A model generated the notes under the pieces. The model saw only the letters and a list, made by a program, of their open reading frames with translations. It was not told where the DNA came from and ran no database searches. Positions 1 through 6,451 of a stretch of 11,093 nucleotides of DNA are shown piece by piece. Each line of letters starts with the position of its first letter. The stretch's first letter is position 1. The translations under genes were made by a program, and so were the position numbers. The stretch is taken from positions 1-11,093 of the forward strand of contig CALBPU010000183.1 of NCBI GenBank assembly GCA_937899395.1. The letters are read 5' to 3'. Origin of the DNA: an uncultured Fretibacterium sp. (GTDB lineage: Bacteria > Synergistota > Synergistia > Synergistales > Aminobacteriaceae).

Positions 1-821
1 AAAGTGTGAGAGGTGCTGATGTATTTATAATACAGCCGACTTGTTCTCCGGTAAACGAAAACATTATGGAGCTTTTAATTATGGCTGATGCCGCAAGAAG
101 GGCTTCTGCACATTATGTTAATGCCGTCATTCCGTATTTCGGTTACGCCCGTCAGGACAGAAAAGCTAAACCCAGAGAACCGATTACTGCAAAACTCATC
201 GCAAATATTTTAGCTCACGGAGGAGTTGACAGAGTAGTTACGGCAGATTTACATACGGGACAAATTCAAGGATTTTTTGATATTCCTGTCGACCATTTAA
301 CAGGAATGAAATTAATGGCGGGTTACTTCAAAGACTTTTTGTCTAAAGAGCTTGCGGAACATAAAGTCGTTGTTGTCTCTCCTGATGCCGGAGGAGTTGC
401 AAGGGCAAGAAAATTTGCGATGATGTTGAACACTGATATTGCTATTGTCGATAAAAGGCGTTCTTACGATGAAGCCAATAAATCCGAAGTTATGGACATT
501 GTTGGAAATATTAAAGGACGTTCCGCAATACTTGTTGATGATATTATCGACACAGCAGGAACTATATGTCATGCCGCTCAAGGATTAAAAGAACGGGGAG
601 CCGGTAAAATTTTCGCTTGTGCCACTCATGCAGTATTATCTGGTGAAGCCATTGAAAAGATCAAAAAATCAGCGATCGAAAAATTAATTTTCACTGACAC
701 AATACCTTTATCAGCAGAAAAAAATATAGATAAAATTGAACAGGTGAGTATAGCTCCGTTATTTGCCGAAGCAATAAGACGCATTCACGGAGAAGAAAGT
801 ATCAGCGGAATGTTTGATTAA
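1..821 (+). CDS. prs: ribose-phosphate pyrophosphokinase (PRPP synthetase), 5'-truncated by window edge
   Basis: Transfers pyrophosphate from ATP to ribose 5-phosphate, making PRPP for nucleotide, histidine and tryptophan synthesis; cytosolic. The frame is open to the window edge and the GTG at 6-8 is an internal valine, not a start: by comparison with E. coli Prs about 48 N-terminal residues lie upstream. In the visible 271 residues (numbered from that codon) I see the ATP-site region YFGYARQDR (44-52), DLHTGQIQGFF (81-91), the SPDAGG stretch (125-130), the DKRR loop (149-152) and the PRPP-binding signature DDIIDTAGT (178-186). The C-terminus ends in GMFD, so the 3' end looks complete and the full protein would be about 319 residues, normal for the family. 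It lies 81 bases before pyrF on the same strand, linking PRPP supply to pyrimidine synthesis. Identification is secure. Confidence 0.97.
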   Translation, partial: SVRGADVFIIQPTCSPVNENIMELLIMADAARRASAHYVNAVIPYFGYARQDRKAKPREPITAKLIANILAHGGVDRVVTADLHTGQIQGFFDIPVDHLTGMKLMAGYFKDFLSKELAEHKVVVVSPDAGGVARARKFAMMLNTDIAIVDKRRSYDEANKSEVMDIVGNIKGRSAILVDDIIDTAGTICHAAQGLKERGAGKIFACATHAVLSGEAIEKIKKSAIEKLIFTDTIPLSAEKNIDKIEQVSIAPLFAEAIRRIHGEESISGMFD

Positions 822-845
822 ATTCCGTCAATATTAAAATCAAAC

Positions 846-902
846 AGGAAAGGAGAACGTTATTCAGAAGGCTGAAAGCTTTTTGTAACGGTTAAATTTA
901 AC
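846..902 (+). promoter_or_regulatory. pyrF leader: distant Shine-Dalgarno, foldable spacer and palindrome
   Basis: A strong purine-rich site (AGGAAAGGAGA, 846-856) is followed by no usable start until the pyrF ATG at 903, about 47 bases on. Between them CGTTA (858-862) is complementary to TAACG (886-890), and nested inside, TTCAG (863-867) is complementary to CTGAA (872-876) around an AAGG loop. Folding would bring the Shine-Dalgarno site to about 14 bases from the ATG. A competing fold pairs AGAAGGCT (866-873) with AGCTTTTT (877-884), using two G-U pairs. GTTAAATTTAAC (891-902), touching the ATG, is a perfect palindrome. This is seen in sequence; any regulatory role is inferred, and short stems are common in AT-rich DNA. 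Confidence 0.4.
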
Positions 903-1610
903 ATGGGAAAAGATGTAATAGTAGCTCTTGATTTCCCGAATGCTGAAAAAACTTTTGAGTTTATCGACAAATTTGAAAATTTCGGGCGTAAACCTTTCGT
1001 TAAAATCGGAATGGAACTTTTTTATTCGGAAGGGTCGAAAATTGTTCGTGAAATTAAATCACGAGGTCATAAAATTTTTCTCGACTTAAAACTTCATGAT
1101 ATTCCTAACACTGTTAAAGGAGCAATGCGTTCGTTGAGAAATCTCGGTGTCGATATGACTAACGTTCATGCTTCGGGAGCTATTGAAATGATGAAGGCCG
1201 CTGTTGAGGGTTTAACGAATGATGACGGTACAAGACCGATATTAATTGCCGTAACTCAATTAACTTCAACAAGCCAAGACATAATGACAAAAGAATTATT
1301 AATTTCAAAACCTCTTGAAGAAGTTGTAATTCATTATGCCCGTAACGCTTTTAACGCCGGATTAAACGGTGTCGTTTGCTCACCTTTGGAAGCGAAATTA
1401 ATTCATGATGAGGTCGGAAAAGATTTTTACACCGTAACACCCGGCATTCGTTTCAGAGGCGATGACGTAGGAGATCAAGCAAGAGTTACAGACCCGAAAA
1501 AAGCTAAAGAATTGGGTTCTGATTTTATAGTAGTCGGAAGACCGATTACTAAGTCGTTAGACCCCGTTAAAACTTATGAAAAATGTATCAAAGAATTTTG
1601 TGAGGAGTAA
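903..1610 (+). CDS. pyrF: orotidine 5'-phosphate decarboxylase
   Basis: Last step of de novo UMP synthesis: decarboxylates OMP to UMP in the cytosol. The 235 residues are normal for a bacterial group I enzyme. The N-terminal VALDFP carries substrate-binding D10, VKIG gives K34, and the catalytic D-x-K-x-x-D signature is DLKLHDIPNT at 61-70 (D61, K63, D66). GIRFRGDD and the late VVGRPIT supply the phosphate-gripping loops of the TIM barrel. The ATG at 903 is the only sensible start: an in-frame stop lies at 873-875 and no start codon lies between, yet no Shine-Dalgarno site sits close to it (see the leader feature). Six bases separate its stop from the pyrE ATG, so the two are surely co-transcribed. 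Identification is secure. Confidence 0.97.
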   Translation: MGKDVIVALDFPNAEKTFEFIDKFENFGRKPFVKIGMELFYSEGSKIVREIKSRGHKIFLDLKLHDIPNTVKGAMRSLRNLGVDMTNVHASGAIEMMKAAVEGLTNDDGTRPILIAVTQLTSTSQDIMTKELLISKPLEEVVIHYARNAFNAGLNGVVCSPLEAKLIHDEVGKDFYTVTPGIRFRGDDVGDQARVTDPKKAKELGSDFIVVGRPITKSLDPVKTYEKCIKEFCEE

Positions 1611-1616
1611 TTGAAA

Positions 1617-2246
1617 ATGAATGAAATTGCTAAAGTGCTGCTGAAAATCAAAGCGGTATTTTTACGACCTGATGAGCCGTTCACATGGGCTTCAGGAATA
1701 AAATCGCCGATATATTGCGACAACCGTTTAATTCTCTCTTATCCTGAAGAACGTAACATCGTTGAAAATTCAATGGCCGAATACGTGAAAAAATTTTATC
1801 CCGAAACAGAGGCTCTTATGGGAACATCGACGGCGGGAATTTCACATGCTGCATTAATTGCGGAGAGATTAAATTTACCTATGGGATATGTTCGAGGTTC
1901 AGCGAAAGATCATGGCCGAAAAAATCAAATTGAAGGAAAAGTTTCAGCAGGTGAGAAAGTCGTAGTGATTGAGGATTTAATTTCTACGGGCGGTTCAGTG
2001 CTTGAATGTGTAGAGCCTTTACGTGAAGCAGGCGCACATGTTCTTGGTATCGTTAGCATATTCACTTACGGAATGAAAAAAGGTCTTGAGAGATTAGCAA
2101 ACGCTAAAGTTGAAAATCATTCGCTTTGTGATTTAGATACTCTTGTGAAAGTTGCTGTTGAAGAAGGATATATAAAGCCCGAAGATGAAAAACGCCTGTT
2201 AAAATTCAGAGATAATCCCTCTGATGAATCTTGGCTGAAAGGATAA
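1617..2246 (+). CDS. pyrE: orotate phosphoribosyltransferase
   Basis: Joins orotate to PRPP to give OMP, the substrate of the PyrF encoded just upstream. From the ATG at 1617 the protein has 209 residues. FTWASGIKSPIYCDNR (22-37) is the typical N-terminal orotate/PRPP region, KDHGRKNQIEG (97-107) is the flexible catalytic loop, and VVVIEDLISTGGS (115-127) is the type I phosphoribosyltransferase PRPP motif. An in-frame TTG at 1611 would add two residues, but the Shine-Dalgarno site GAGGAG (1602-1607) is only 3 bases from it and 9 bases from the ATG, so I chose the ATG. The Shine-Dalgarno site lies inside the 3' end of pyrF, suggesting coupled translation. Six bases separate its stop from pyrB. 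Confidence 0.96.
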   Translation: MNEIAKVLLKIKAVFLRPDEPFTWASGIKSPIYCDNRLILSYPEERNIVENSMAEYVKKFYPETEALMGTSTAGISHAALIAERLNLPMGYVRGSAKDHGRKNQIEGKVSAGEKVVVIEDLISTGGSVLECVEPLREAGAHVLGIVSIFTYGMKKGLERLANAKVENHSLCDLDTLVKVAVEEGYIKPEDEKRLLKFRDNPSDESWLKG

Positions 2247-2252
2247 TTTAAC

Positions 2253-3179
2253 ATGAATGACAAAAAAGTTCGCAGTTTAGTCAGCATTTTGGATTTATCG
2301 ACCGATGAGATTAATTCACTTATGAATGTTGCTGACGATATAGAGAAAAATCCCGATAAGTATCGCGAAAAATGTAAAGGCAAAATTTTATCGACGATTT
2401 TTTACGAGCCTTCAACAAGAACAAGACTTTCATTTGAATCTGCCATGTTATCTTTAGGAGGTTCTGTAATCAGCACAGCAGACAGTAAATCTTCATCAGC
2501 AGCAAAAGGTGAATCGGTCGGAGATACTGTCAGAGTAATCAGCAACTATGCCGACATAATAGCTATGAGACATCACAAGGAAGGTGCGCCCGTTGTTGCG
2601 GCCATGAAAGCTACAGTTCCGATTATTAATGCAGGAGACGGAGGACACTTCCACCCGACACAAACATTAGCGGATCTTTTAACAATCAGAAGGTCTAAAG
2701 GAAAATTATCGGGATTAACAATAGGCTTATGCGGAGATTTAATGTTCGGTCGAACCGTACACTCGTTAATTGAAGCAATGCTGCGTTATCCTGATAATAC
2801 TTACATATTAATAGCTCCGAATGAATTAAGATTGCCCGAATATATGCGTGAAGCTCTTGATAAAGCCGGCGCAAAATGGGAAGAAACTCCATCGCTTGAA
2901 TACGCAATGCCTAAATTGGATATTCTTTATATGACGCGAGTACAAAAGGAACGATTTTTCAACGAAGAAGATTATGTCAGACTGAAAGATACTTATATTT
3001 TGGACGAGGAGAAATTAAAGACCGCTAAATCTGATTTAGCAATTCTTCACCCGTTACCGAGAGTTAATGAAATTTCAGTTGCAGTTGATGATGACCCGAG
3101 AGCGAAATATTTTTATCAAACTCTTTGCGGAAAACAAATGCGAATGGCGTTAATAATGTTGTTATTAGGGATTGAATAA
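2253..3179 (+). CDS. pyrB: aspartate carbamoyltransferase, catalytic subunit
   Basis: Condenses carbamoyl phosphate with aspartate to carbamoyl aspartate, the first committed step of pyrimidine synthesis. The 308 residues match the usual length of the catalytic chain. The carbamoyl-phosphate signature is YEPSTRTRLSFE (51-62), K85 sits in SSAAKGES (the 80s loop contributed to the neighbouring subunit), R106 follows, HPTQTLADL (134-142) gives the conserved His and Gln, RVQ (229-231) matches the aspartate-binding 230s loop, and LHPLPR is at 265-270. These place it with transcarbamoylases that use aspartate. AAAGGA (2238-2243) lies 9 bases before the ATG. The following pyrI shows the enzyme is the allosteric catalytic-plus-regulatory type. 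Confidence 0.97.
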   Translation: MNDKKVRSLVSILDLSTDEINSLMNVADDIEKNPDKYREKCKGKILSTIFYEPSTRTRLSFESAMLSLGGSVISTADSKSSSAAKGESVGDTVRVISNYADIIAMRHHKEGAPVVAAMKATVPIINAGDGGHFHPTQTLADLLTIRRSKGKLSGLTIGLCGDLMFGRTVHSLIEAMLRYPDNTYILIAPNELRLPEYMREALDKAGAKWEETPSLEYAMPKLDILYMTRVQKERFFNEEDYVRLKDTYILDEEKLKTAKSDLAILHPLPRVNEISVAVDDDPRAKYFYQTLCGKQMRMALIMLLLGIE

Positions 3180-3193
3180 AAGGAGGTTTCACG

Positions 3194-3625
3194 ATGAATA
3201 TTGACGGTGTAAGCAACGGAATAGTTCTTGACCATATAAAGGCAGGAAAAAGCATGATAGTTTACGATTATTTGAAGCTTAACAAATTGGATTGCTGCGT
3301 AGCTATCATACAGAATTGTCAAAGCCCGAAATTCGGACGCAAAGATATTGTTAAAATTGACGAGCTTATAGACCTTGACCTTGATGTCTTGGGATATATT
3401 GACCCTCACATAACTGTTAATTACGTAAAGGACGGAAAATTAGTCAGGAAAAAACATCTTGCCTTACCTGAAACCCTTGTTAATGTAATCAAGTGTAAAA
3501 ATCCTCGATGTATCACTTCAACGGAACAAGAACTTCCGCATGTATTCAAATTGGTTGATCCTGAAAAGAAAACTTACAGATGTGAATATTGCGATGTTAT
3601 CGGAGAAGTTAAGGAACTAAGATGA
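3194..3625 (+). CDS. pyrI: aspartate carbamoyltransferase, regulatory subunit
   Basis: Regulatory chain that binds nucleotide effectors and assembles with PyrB trimers into the allosteric holoenzyme. The 143 residues are close to the E. coli chain (about 153). The N-terminal half is the allosteric nucleotide-binding domain (roughly 1-95); the C-terminal half is a zinc domain with four cysteines, C101 and C106 (CKNPRC) then C130 and C133 (CEYC), spaced as in known PyrI proteins. A near-consensus AGGAGG (3181-3186) sits 7 bases before the ATG, just after the pyrB stop. In enterobacteria CTP inhibits through this subunit; the effector here cannot be read from sequence. It is the last gene of the pyr run and is followed by a hairpin. 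Confidence 0.96.
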   Translation: MNIDGVSNGIVLDHIKAGKSMIVYDYLKLNKLDCCVAIIQNCQSPKFGRKDIVKIDELIDLDLDVLGYIDPHITVNYVKDGKLVRKKHLALPETLVNVIKCKNPRCITSTEQELPHVFKLVDPEKKTYRCEYCDVIGEVKELR

Positions 3626-3629
3626 AGAA

Positions 3630-3660
3630 TAACGGGAATGGCTTTCCCGTTAATATTATT
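3630..3660 (+). terminator. hairpin terminator between convergent pyrI and the DUF4230 gene
   Basis: TAACGGGAA (3630-3638) pairs perfectly with TTCCCGTTA (3644-3652) around a 5-base loop, starting 4 bases after the pyrI stop. The following stretch TAATATTATT is AT-rich rather than a clean T-run, so termination may be modest. The hairpin lies between two converging genes and could act in both directions, but T-runs are poor on either side. Confidence 0.6.
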
Positions 3661-4306
3661 CTTCAGTTTTAGAGGCTTCAAGCTGAAGAATTTCCGCTAT
3701 CTTACTTATTAATGCCGGCTGTTCTTCTTCCGTGAAAATTATTTCGGCCTCTGCTCCTGCTGATGCTGCTACCGACGTTAAAATTTTTCTGACGTTCTCG
3801 TTTGAATGTTCAAGTATTCCGTTTTGAATTTCATGTGCCTTCACCTTCTCCAAATCCGCATTAACTTCACGATTTTGATCATCAAGTTTTATTGACGTAA
3901 AAATTCCCACGCTCTGATCATAAACTTCAAAGCTATGAACATCTGCGTAAACGTCAAGGATTTTGCTGGGTGGTAAAGTGATTGTTACTTTTTTGTCAAA
4001 TTTCTCTGAAACTTTTGCTTTTGAAAGATCACAGCCGCAAACTATTGTCCCGTAATATTTAAGCATAAATTTTTTCGTTGTACCGGGAAAATTGAAATTT
4101 AATCCGGGAATTTTTACACCGTCAGAGAATGAAACAATAGATTGAAATTGTTCTCTAATTGTTGCAAGCTCACTAACATTTTGAATCCCTGATAAAATTG
4201 TTGTCCTGATTGAGCGGTTTTGACTTACTTTTTTTCGTGTGAACATCAGCACGTTAAGCGTAATTGATATGACTAACGCAATTATTACTGATAAGGTTGC
4301 TGCCAA
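3656..4306 (-). CDS. membrane-anchored DUF4230 family protein
   Basis: Function unknown. The 216-residue protein opens with one hydrophobic segment (about 4-22) followed by RKK, suggesting an N-terminal anchor or uncleaved signal. The body resembles the DUF4230 family: SELATIREQFQSIV (45-58), a GTTKKFMLKYYGTIVCGCDLSKAKV stretch (roughly 75-99), then KVTITLPPSKIL (106-117), VHSFEVYDQSVGIFT (123-137) and a helical region ending near 180. This family assignment is from memory of its pattern, not a search. The start is TTG, chosen because AGGAGG (4315-4320) lies 8 bases upstream. It is divergent from the J-domain gene across 64 bases and converges on pyrI. Nothing in it points to a catalytic site. 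Confidence 0.75.
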   Translation of the reverse strand: MAATLSVIIALVISITLNVLMFTRKKVSQNRSIRTTILSGIQNVSELATIREQFQSIVSFSDGVKIPGLNFNFPGTTKKFMLKYYGTIVCGCDLSKAKVSEKFDKKVTITLPPSKILDVYADVHSFEVYDQSVGIFTSIKLDDQNREVNADLEKVKAHEIQNGILEHSNENVRKILTSVAASAGAEAEIIFTEEEQPALISKIAEILQLEASKTEE

Positions 4307-4370
4307 AATTTTTTCCTCCTGTAAAGATTTTTACGATAAAATAATATCATAGATAGAAAGGAGAAAATTA
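4307..4370. promoter_or_regulatory. 64-base divergent intergenic region, presumed to hold both promoters
   Basis: This stretch separates two genes pointing away from each other, so both start signals are expected in or near it. It holds the Shine-Dalgarno sites of both genes (4315-4320 on the minus strand, 4359-4363 on the plus strand), a small dyad GTAAA/TTTAC (4321-4325 and 4330-4334), and an AT-rich core GATAAAATAATAT (4335-4347) that could supply -10 boxes. I could not assign convincing -35 boxes. Confidence 0.35.
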
Positions 4371-5276
4371 TTGTCTGTCATGGATAAAGCAGAAATTTTG
4401 ACTAATCTGAAAACTTTAGGACTTGATGCAGGGGCTTCACCTGATGATATTCATTCTGCTTTCAGACGGTTAGCTCGTGAACTTCACCCAGATGTTACAG
4501 GCTCAAAAAGCGATTTCAGGTTCAAACAGATTACGAGTGCTTACAATCAACTTAAAAATTTAACCGCCGAAGAATTAAATTCAGCTTCTAAACCTCAAAA
4601 GCCTACGAAAAATATTTACGATTATTACAACGCTGCAAAAAAACGACAAGCCGAAGAAGGAAAAATAAATTCCATTCTTGATAAATACGAACAGGAATTT
4701 AAGAGCCGTTATTCAAGCCGTAAAAATGTTTATGATATTGACATGGCCGACGTAATTTTCAGGCTAAAATCTTCAAACTATAAAGTCGTAAACGCTGCCT
4801 TGAAACATTCGGGACATCTTGCCAATAAAGTTGAATTTCGCAGAGCCTTCTCGGAAATTTTGAGGCGTCCCGAAATTGATGATTCAACCGCAGAAATTGC
4901 AGCAGCTTTACCGTTTGAGGATATGACACGAAAATTAATTGCACTTGATGCCGCTGATAACGCCGAAAATTTTCCTACACTCTTAATTATAAGTCTAATC
5001 GGTTCTGATCCTGATGTCATGGAAAGTTTTTTACTGCATGTAAAACCTGATGATGTTGCAGTTATATTAAGGCGGTGGCCTTCAGGGAAAATTATTAATT
5101 CAAATGTATTACGAAAATTATTAGATTCAAATGACGCAAGAATTTTAGTTCCGGTTTTAGGAGCAATGAAAACTCATTTCCCTAATTTAGCCGTTCAACA
5201 TAAAAAACGTCTCAAAGAATTAGAATTTCATTCTACAGCAGCCGTAAGAGCATGGGCGAGGAAGCTCACGAAATAA
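4371..5276 (+). CDS. J-domain (DnaJ-like) protein with helical C-terminal region
   Basis: Probable Hsp70 (DnaK) co-chaperone. Residues about 12-63 form a J domain: a helix II rich in Arg and Lys (FRRLARELHP), the HPD tripeptide that triggers Hsp70 ATP hydrolysis at 39-41, and helix III (FRFKQITSAYNQL). There is no Gly/Phe region and no cysteine zinc-finger domain, so this is not DnaJ itself. A charged linker (about 65-120) leads to a helical region (about 121-301) whose alternating short helices look like HEAT-type repeats, as in LVPVLGAMKTHFP near the end; that reading is inference. TTG at 4371 is chosen because AGGAG (4359-4363) is 7 bases away, against 16 for the ATG at 4380. It ends in a strong terminator. 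The client or partner is unknown. Confidence 0.82.
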   Translation: MSVMDKAEILTNLKTLGLDAGASPDDIHSAFRRLARELHPDVTGSKSDFRFKQITSAYNQLKNLTAEELNSASKPQKPTKNIYDYYNAAKKRQAEEGKINSILDKYEQEFKSRYSSRKNVYDIDMADVIFRLKSSNYKVVNAALKHSGHLANKVEFRRAFSEILRRPEIDDSTAEIAAALPFEDMTRKLIALDAADNAENFPTLLIISLIGSDPDVMESFLLHVKPDDVAVILRRWPSGKIINSNVLRKLLDSNDARILVPVLGAMKTHFPNLAVQHKKRLKELEFHSTAAVRAWARKLTK

Positions 5277-5291
5277 CTTCCACGCCTTTTT
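5255..5291 (+). terminator. intrinsic terminator of the J-domain gene
   Basis: GGCG-A-GGAAG (5255-5264) pairs with CTTCC-A-CGCC (5277-5286), nine base pairs with one A-A mismatch, followed directly by TTTTT (5287-5291). The 5' arm lies in the last codons of the gene and the 12-base loop ends exactly with the TAA stop. On the minus strand the hairpin is not followed by T, so it serves the plus strand. Confidence 0.85.
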
Positions 5292-5294
5292 AAT

Positions 5295-6356
5295 TTACGG
5301 GATTGATATTATTTTGCAATTTCTCATTTTAAATGCCCTAGCCTTATATCTATCAATATTTACATCATAAACTTCACCCTGTATCGTAATGCTTCTTCCC
5401 TTTTCCGCATCTAAAAACAACGGATCATTTCTTGAAACAAAACATATCACATGTCCGCCAGAACCATCATAAAACTCAATTAAAGGATTTCCGTCTTCGC
5501 TTGTTATTGCATTAATTTTACCGTAAACTTTAATCGTTCTTCCTTTGTATAATTTTTCAGCCTTGAAAGCGTTATTGGCAAATAATAAGAGCATTTGTTC
5601 TGCTGAAAGTGTTTCAACGCTGTCATATCCGCCTGACGAGTTGCTCGCAGATTGTCCCGAATAAGTATTTTGAGAGGCCGTATAACTGCTGCTATTCATA
5701 TATTTGCTTGGATTGTCAACTATCTCTGCAACTTTCATAACCTGATTGTCCGTGAGAAATCCCACATATTTTTTACTGAGCCAGCCTAATTTTTTTTCGC
5801 TGTCTTTTGCTAACGTAAATGTTCTGTATTTTACAAGCACCCAAGTATCTCCTTCAGGATTTGTCCATTCTCCGAGATAATCCGAAAGTTCAGGTGTTAT
5901 ATATCCGTCCCCGTAATAGCCTTTTTGAACTACAGTTATAATATTTGCTTTTGTGTTTGGCTGTGAGCGCAGATTAACATTCGTCGTAGTGTACACCGAA
6001 TTAATTCCGCTCGTGTATCTGTATTGCCCTTTGCTTACGATGTAGTATTGTAATTTTCCGTCGTCAACCATGCGTCTGATTTCTTCAAGAGCCTGCTCTT
6101 GGGTGTAGCTTATTCTGTTCTTCATAATAGCTGCTTCATTCATGAGCCTTTGAGCAAAATCATCGCCTTCATCAAGAGTTGCTTTAATGTATTGTGCAAC
6201 ATCAGCTTCATAAGAAGAAGATTCTTCGTCAAACTGCCACGTGCATAAATCAGCTAATAAAGGAGTTGGTTCAGGCATTGCATCAGCTTTCAAAATCGGA
6301 AACAATGCAAAAGTTAAAACAAAAAGAAAAACTGCTGAAAATTTTTTTGCGATCAT
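5295..6356 (-). CDS. secreted protein with SH3-like domain and tRNA_anti-like OB-fold domain
   Basis: Exported protein of unknown role, 353 residues. Residues 1-26 form a signal peptide: Lys-Lys, a hydrophobic core, then cleavage after ADA. A helical region follows (about 45-105). Residues about 122-200 look like a bacterial SH3 domain (NVNLRSQPNTKANIITVVQKG, then WVLVKYRTF and LGWLSKKYVGF). A Ser-rich linker (about 221-242) leads to an OB-fold domain of the tRNA_anti-like type (about 249-350), recognisable by LYKGRTIKVYGKI, a central VICFV strand, the KGRSITIQGEV strand and a final MRNCKII. Such domains occur in secreted or envelope proteins and do not imply tRNA binding. The ATG has GGAGG (6363-6367) 6 bases upstream. 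It converges on the J-domain gene and has no clear terminator of its own. Confidence 0.78.
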   Translation of the reverse strand: MIAKKFSAVFLFVLTFALFPILKADAMPEPTPLLADLCTWQFDEESSSYEADVAQYIKATLDEGDDFAQRLMNEAAIMKNRISYTQEQALEEIRRMVDDGKLQYYIVSKGQYRYTSGINSVYTTTNVNLRSQPNTKANIITVVQKGYYGDGYITPELSDYLGEWTNPEGDTWVLVKYRTFTLAKDSEKKLGWLSKKYVGFLTDNQVMKVAEIVDNPSKYMNSSSYTASQNTYSGQSASNSSGGYDSVETLSAEQMLLLFANNAFKAEKLYKGRTIKVYGKINAITSEDGNPLIEFYDGSGGHVICFVSRNDPLFLDAEKGRSITIQGEVYDVNIDRYKARAFKMRNCKIISIP

Positions 6357-6395
6357 TTTTTGCCTCCATAATAATTAAAGTCTTTGAATTTTTCA

Positions 6396-6423
6396 ATTCT
6401 ATCATGGTGTTATAATTTTTCAA
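6396..6423 (-). promoter_or_regulatory. probable promoter of the secreted SH3/OB-fold gene
   Basis: Read on the minus strand: TTGAAA (6418-6423), 16 bases, then TGATAGAAT (6396-6404), an extended -10 element (TGn plus TAGAAT). Transcription would start near 6389, leaving about 33 bases of leader that includes the Shine-Dalgarno site. It overlaps the plus-strand promoter of the methyltransferase gene. Confidence 0.5.
6408..6416 (+). promoter_or_regulatory. probable extended -10 promoter of the methyltransferase operon
   Basis: TGTTATAAT is a perfect extended -10 element (TG, one base, TATAAT). The -35 region at the right distance is only T-rich, which extended -10 promoters tolerate. The start would be near 6423, about 29 bases before the ATG at 6452. 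A second TATAAT lies at 6443-6448 but is too close to the start codon to be useful. Confidence 0.5.
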
Positions 6424-6451
6424 AAATGTTAAGGAAAATTTTTATAATTTC

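Noticed and set aside
862..888. Eight-codon leader peptide beginning with ATT after the strong Shine-Dalgarno site
   Set aside because: ATT starts are extremely rare and no ATG, GTG or TTG lies at a usable distance; the codons show no attenuator-type repetition.
858..890. The pyrF leader hairpin as an ordinary intrinsic terminator of prs
   Set aside because: The stem before the T-run is only 5 base pairs and AT-rich, and the gene order favours read-through; kept only as a possible regulatory fold.
1611..1616. TTG start for pyrE
   Set aside because: It is only 3 bases from the Shine-Dalgarno site, while the ATG two codons on is at 9 bases.
2117..2383. Minus-strand open frame across the pyrE-pyrB boundary
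   Set aside because: It is the antisense of two well-identified genes, with no homology signal or ribosome binding site; the same applies to the frames at 312-581, 2695-2907, 3064-3409, 4759-5020, 6194-6415 and 8197-8409.
6363..6396. Minus-strand promoter TTGAAA (6391-6396), 17 bases, TATTAT (6368-6373)
   Set aside because: Spacing and boxes are good, but transcription would start after the GGAGG ribosome binding site, which would then be missing from the message; the promoter at 6396-6423 fits better.
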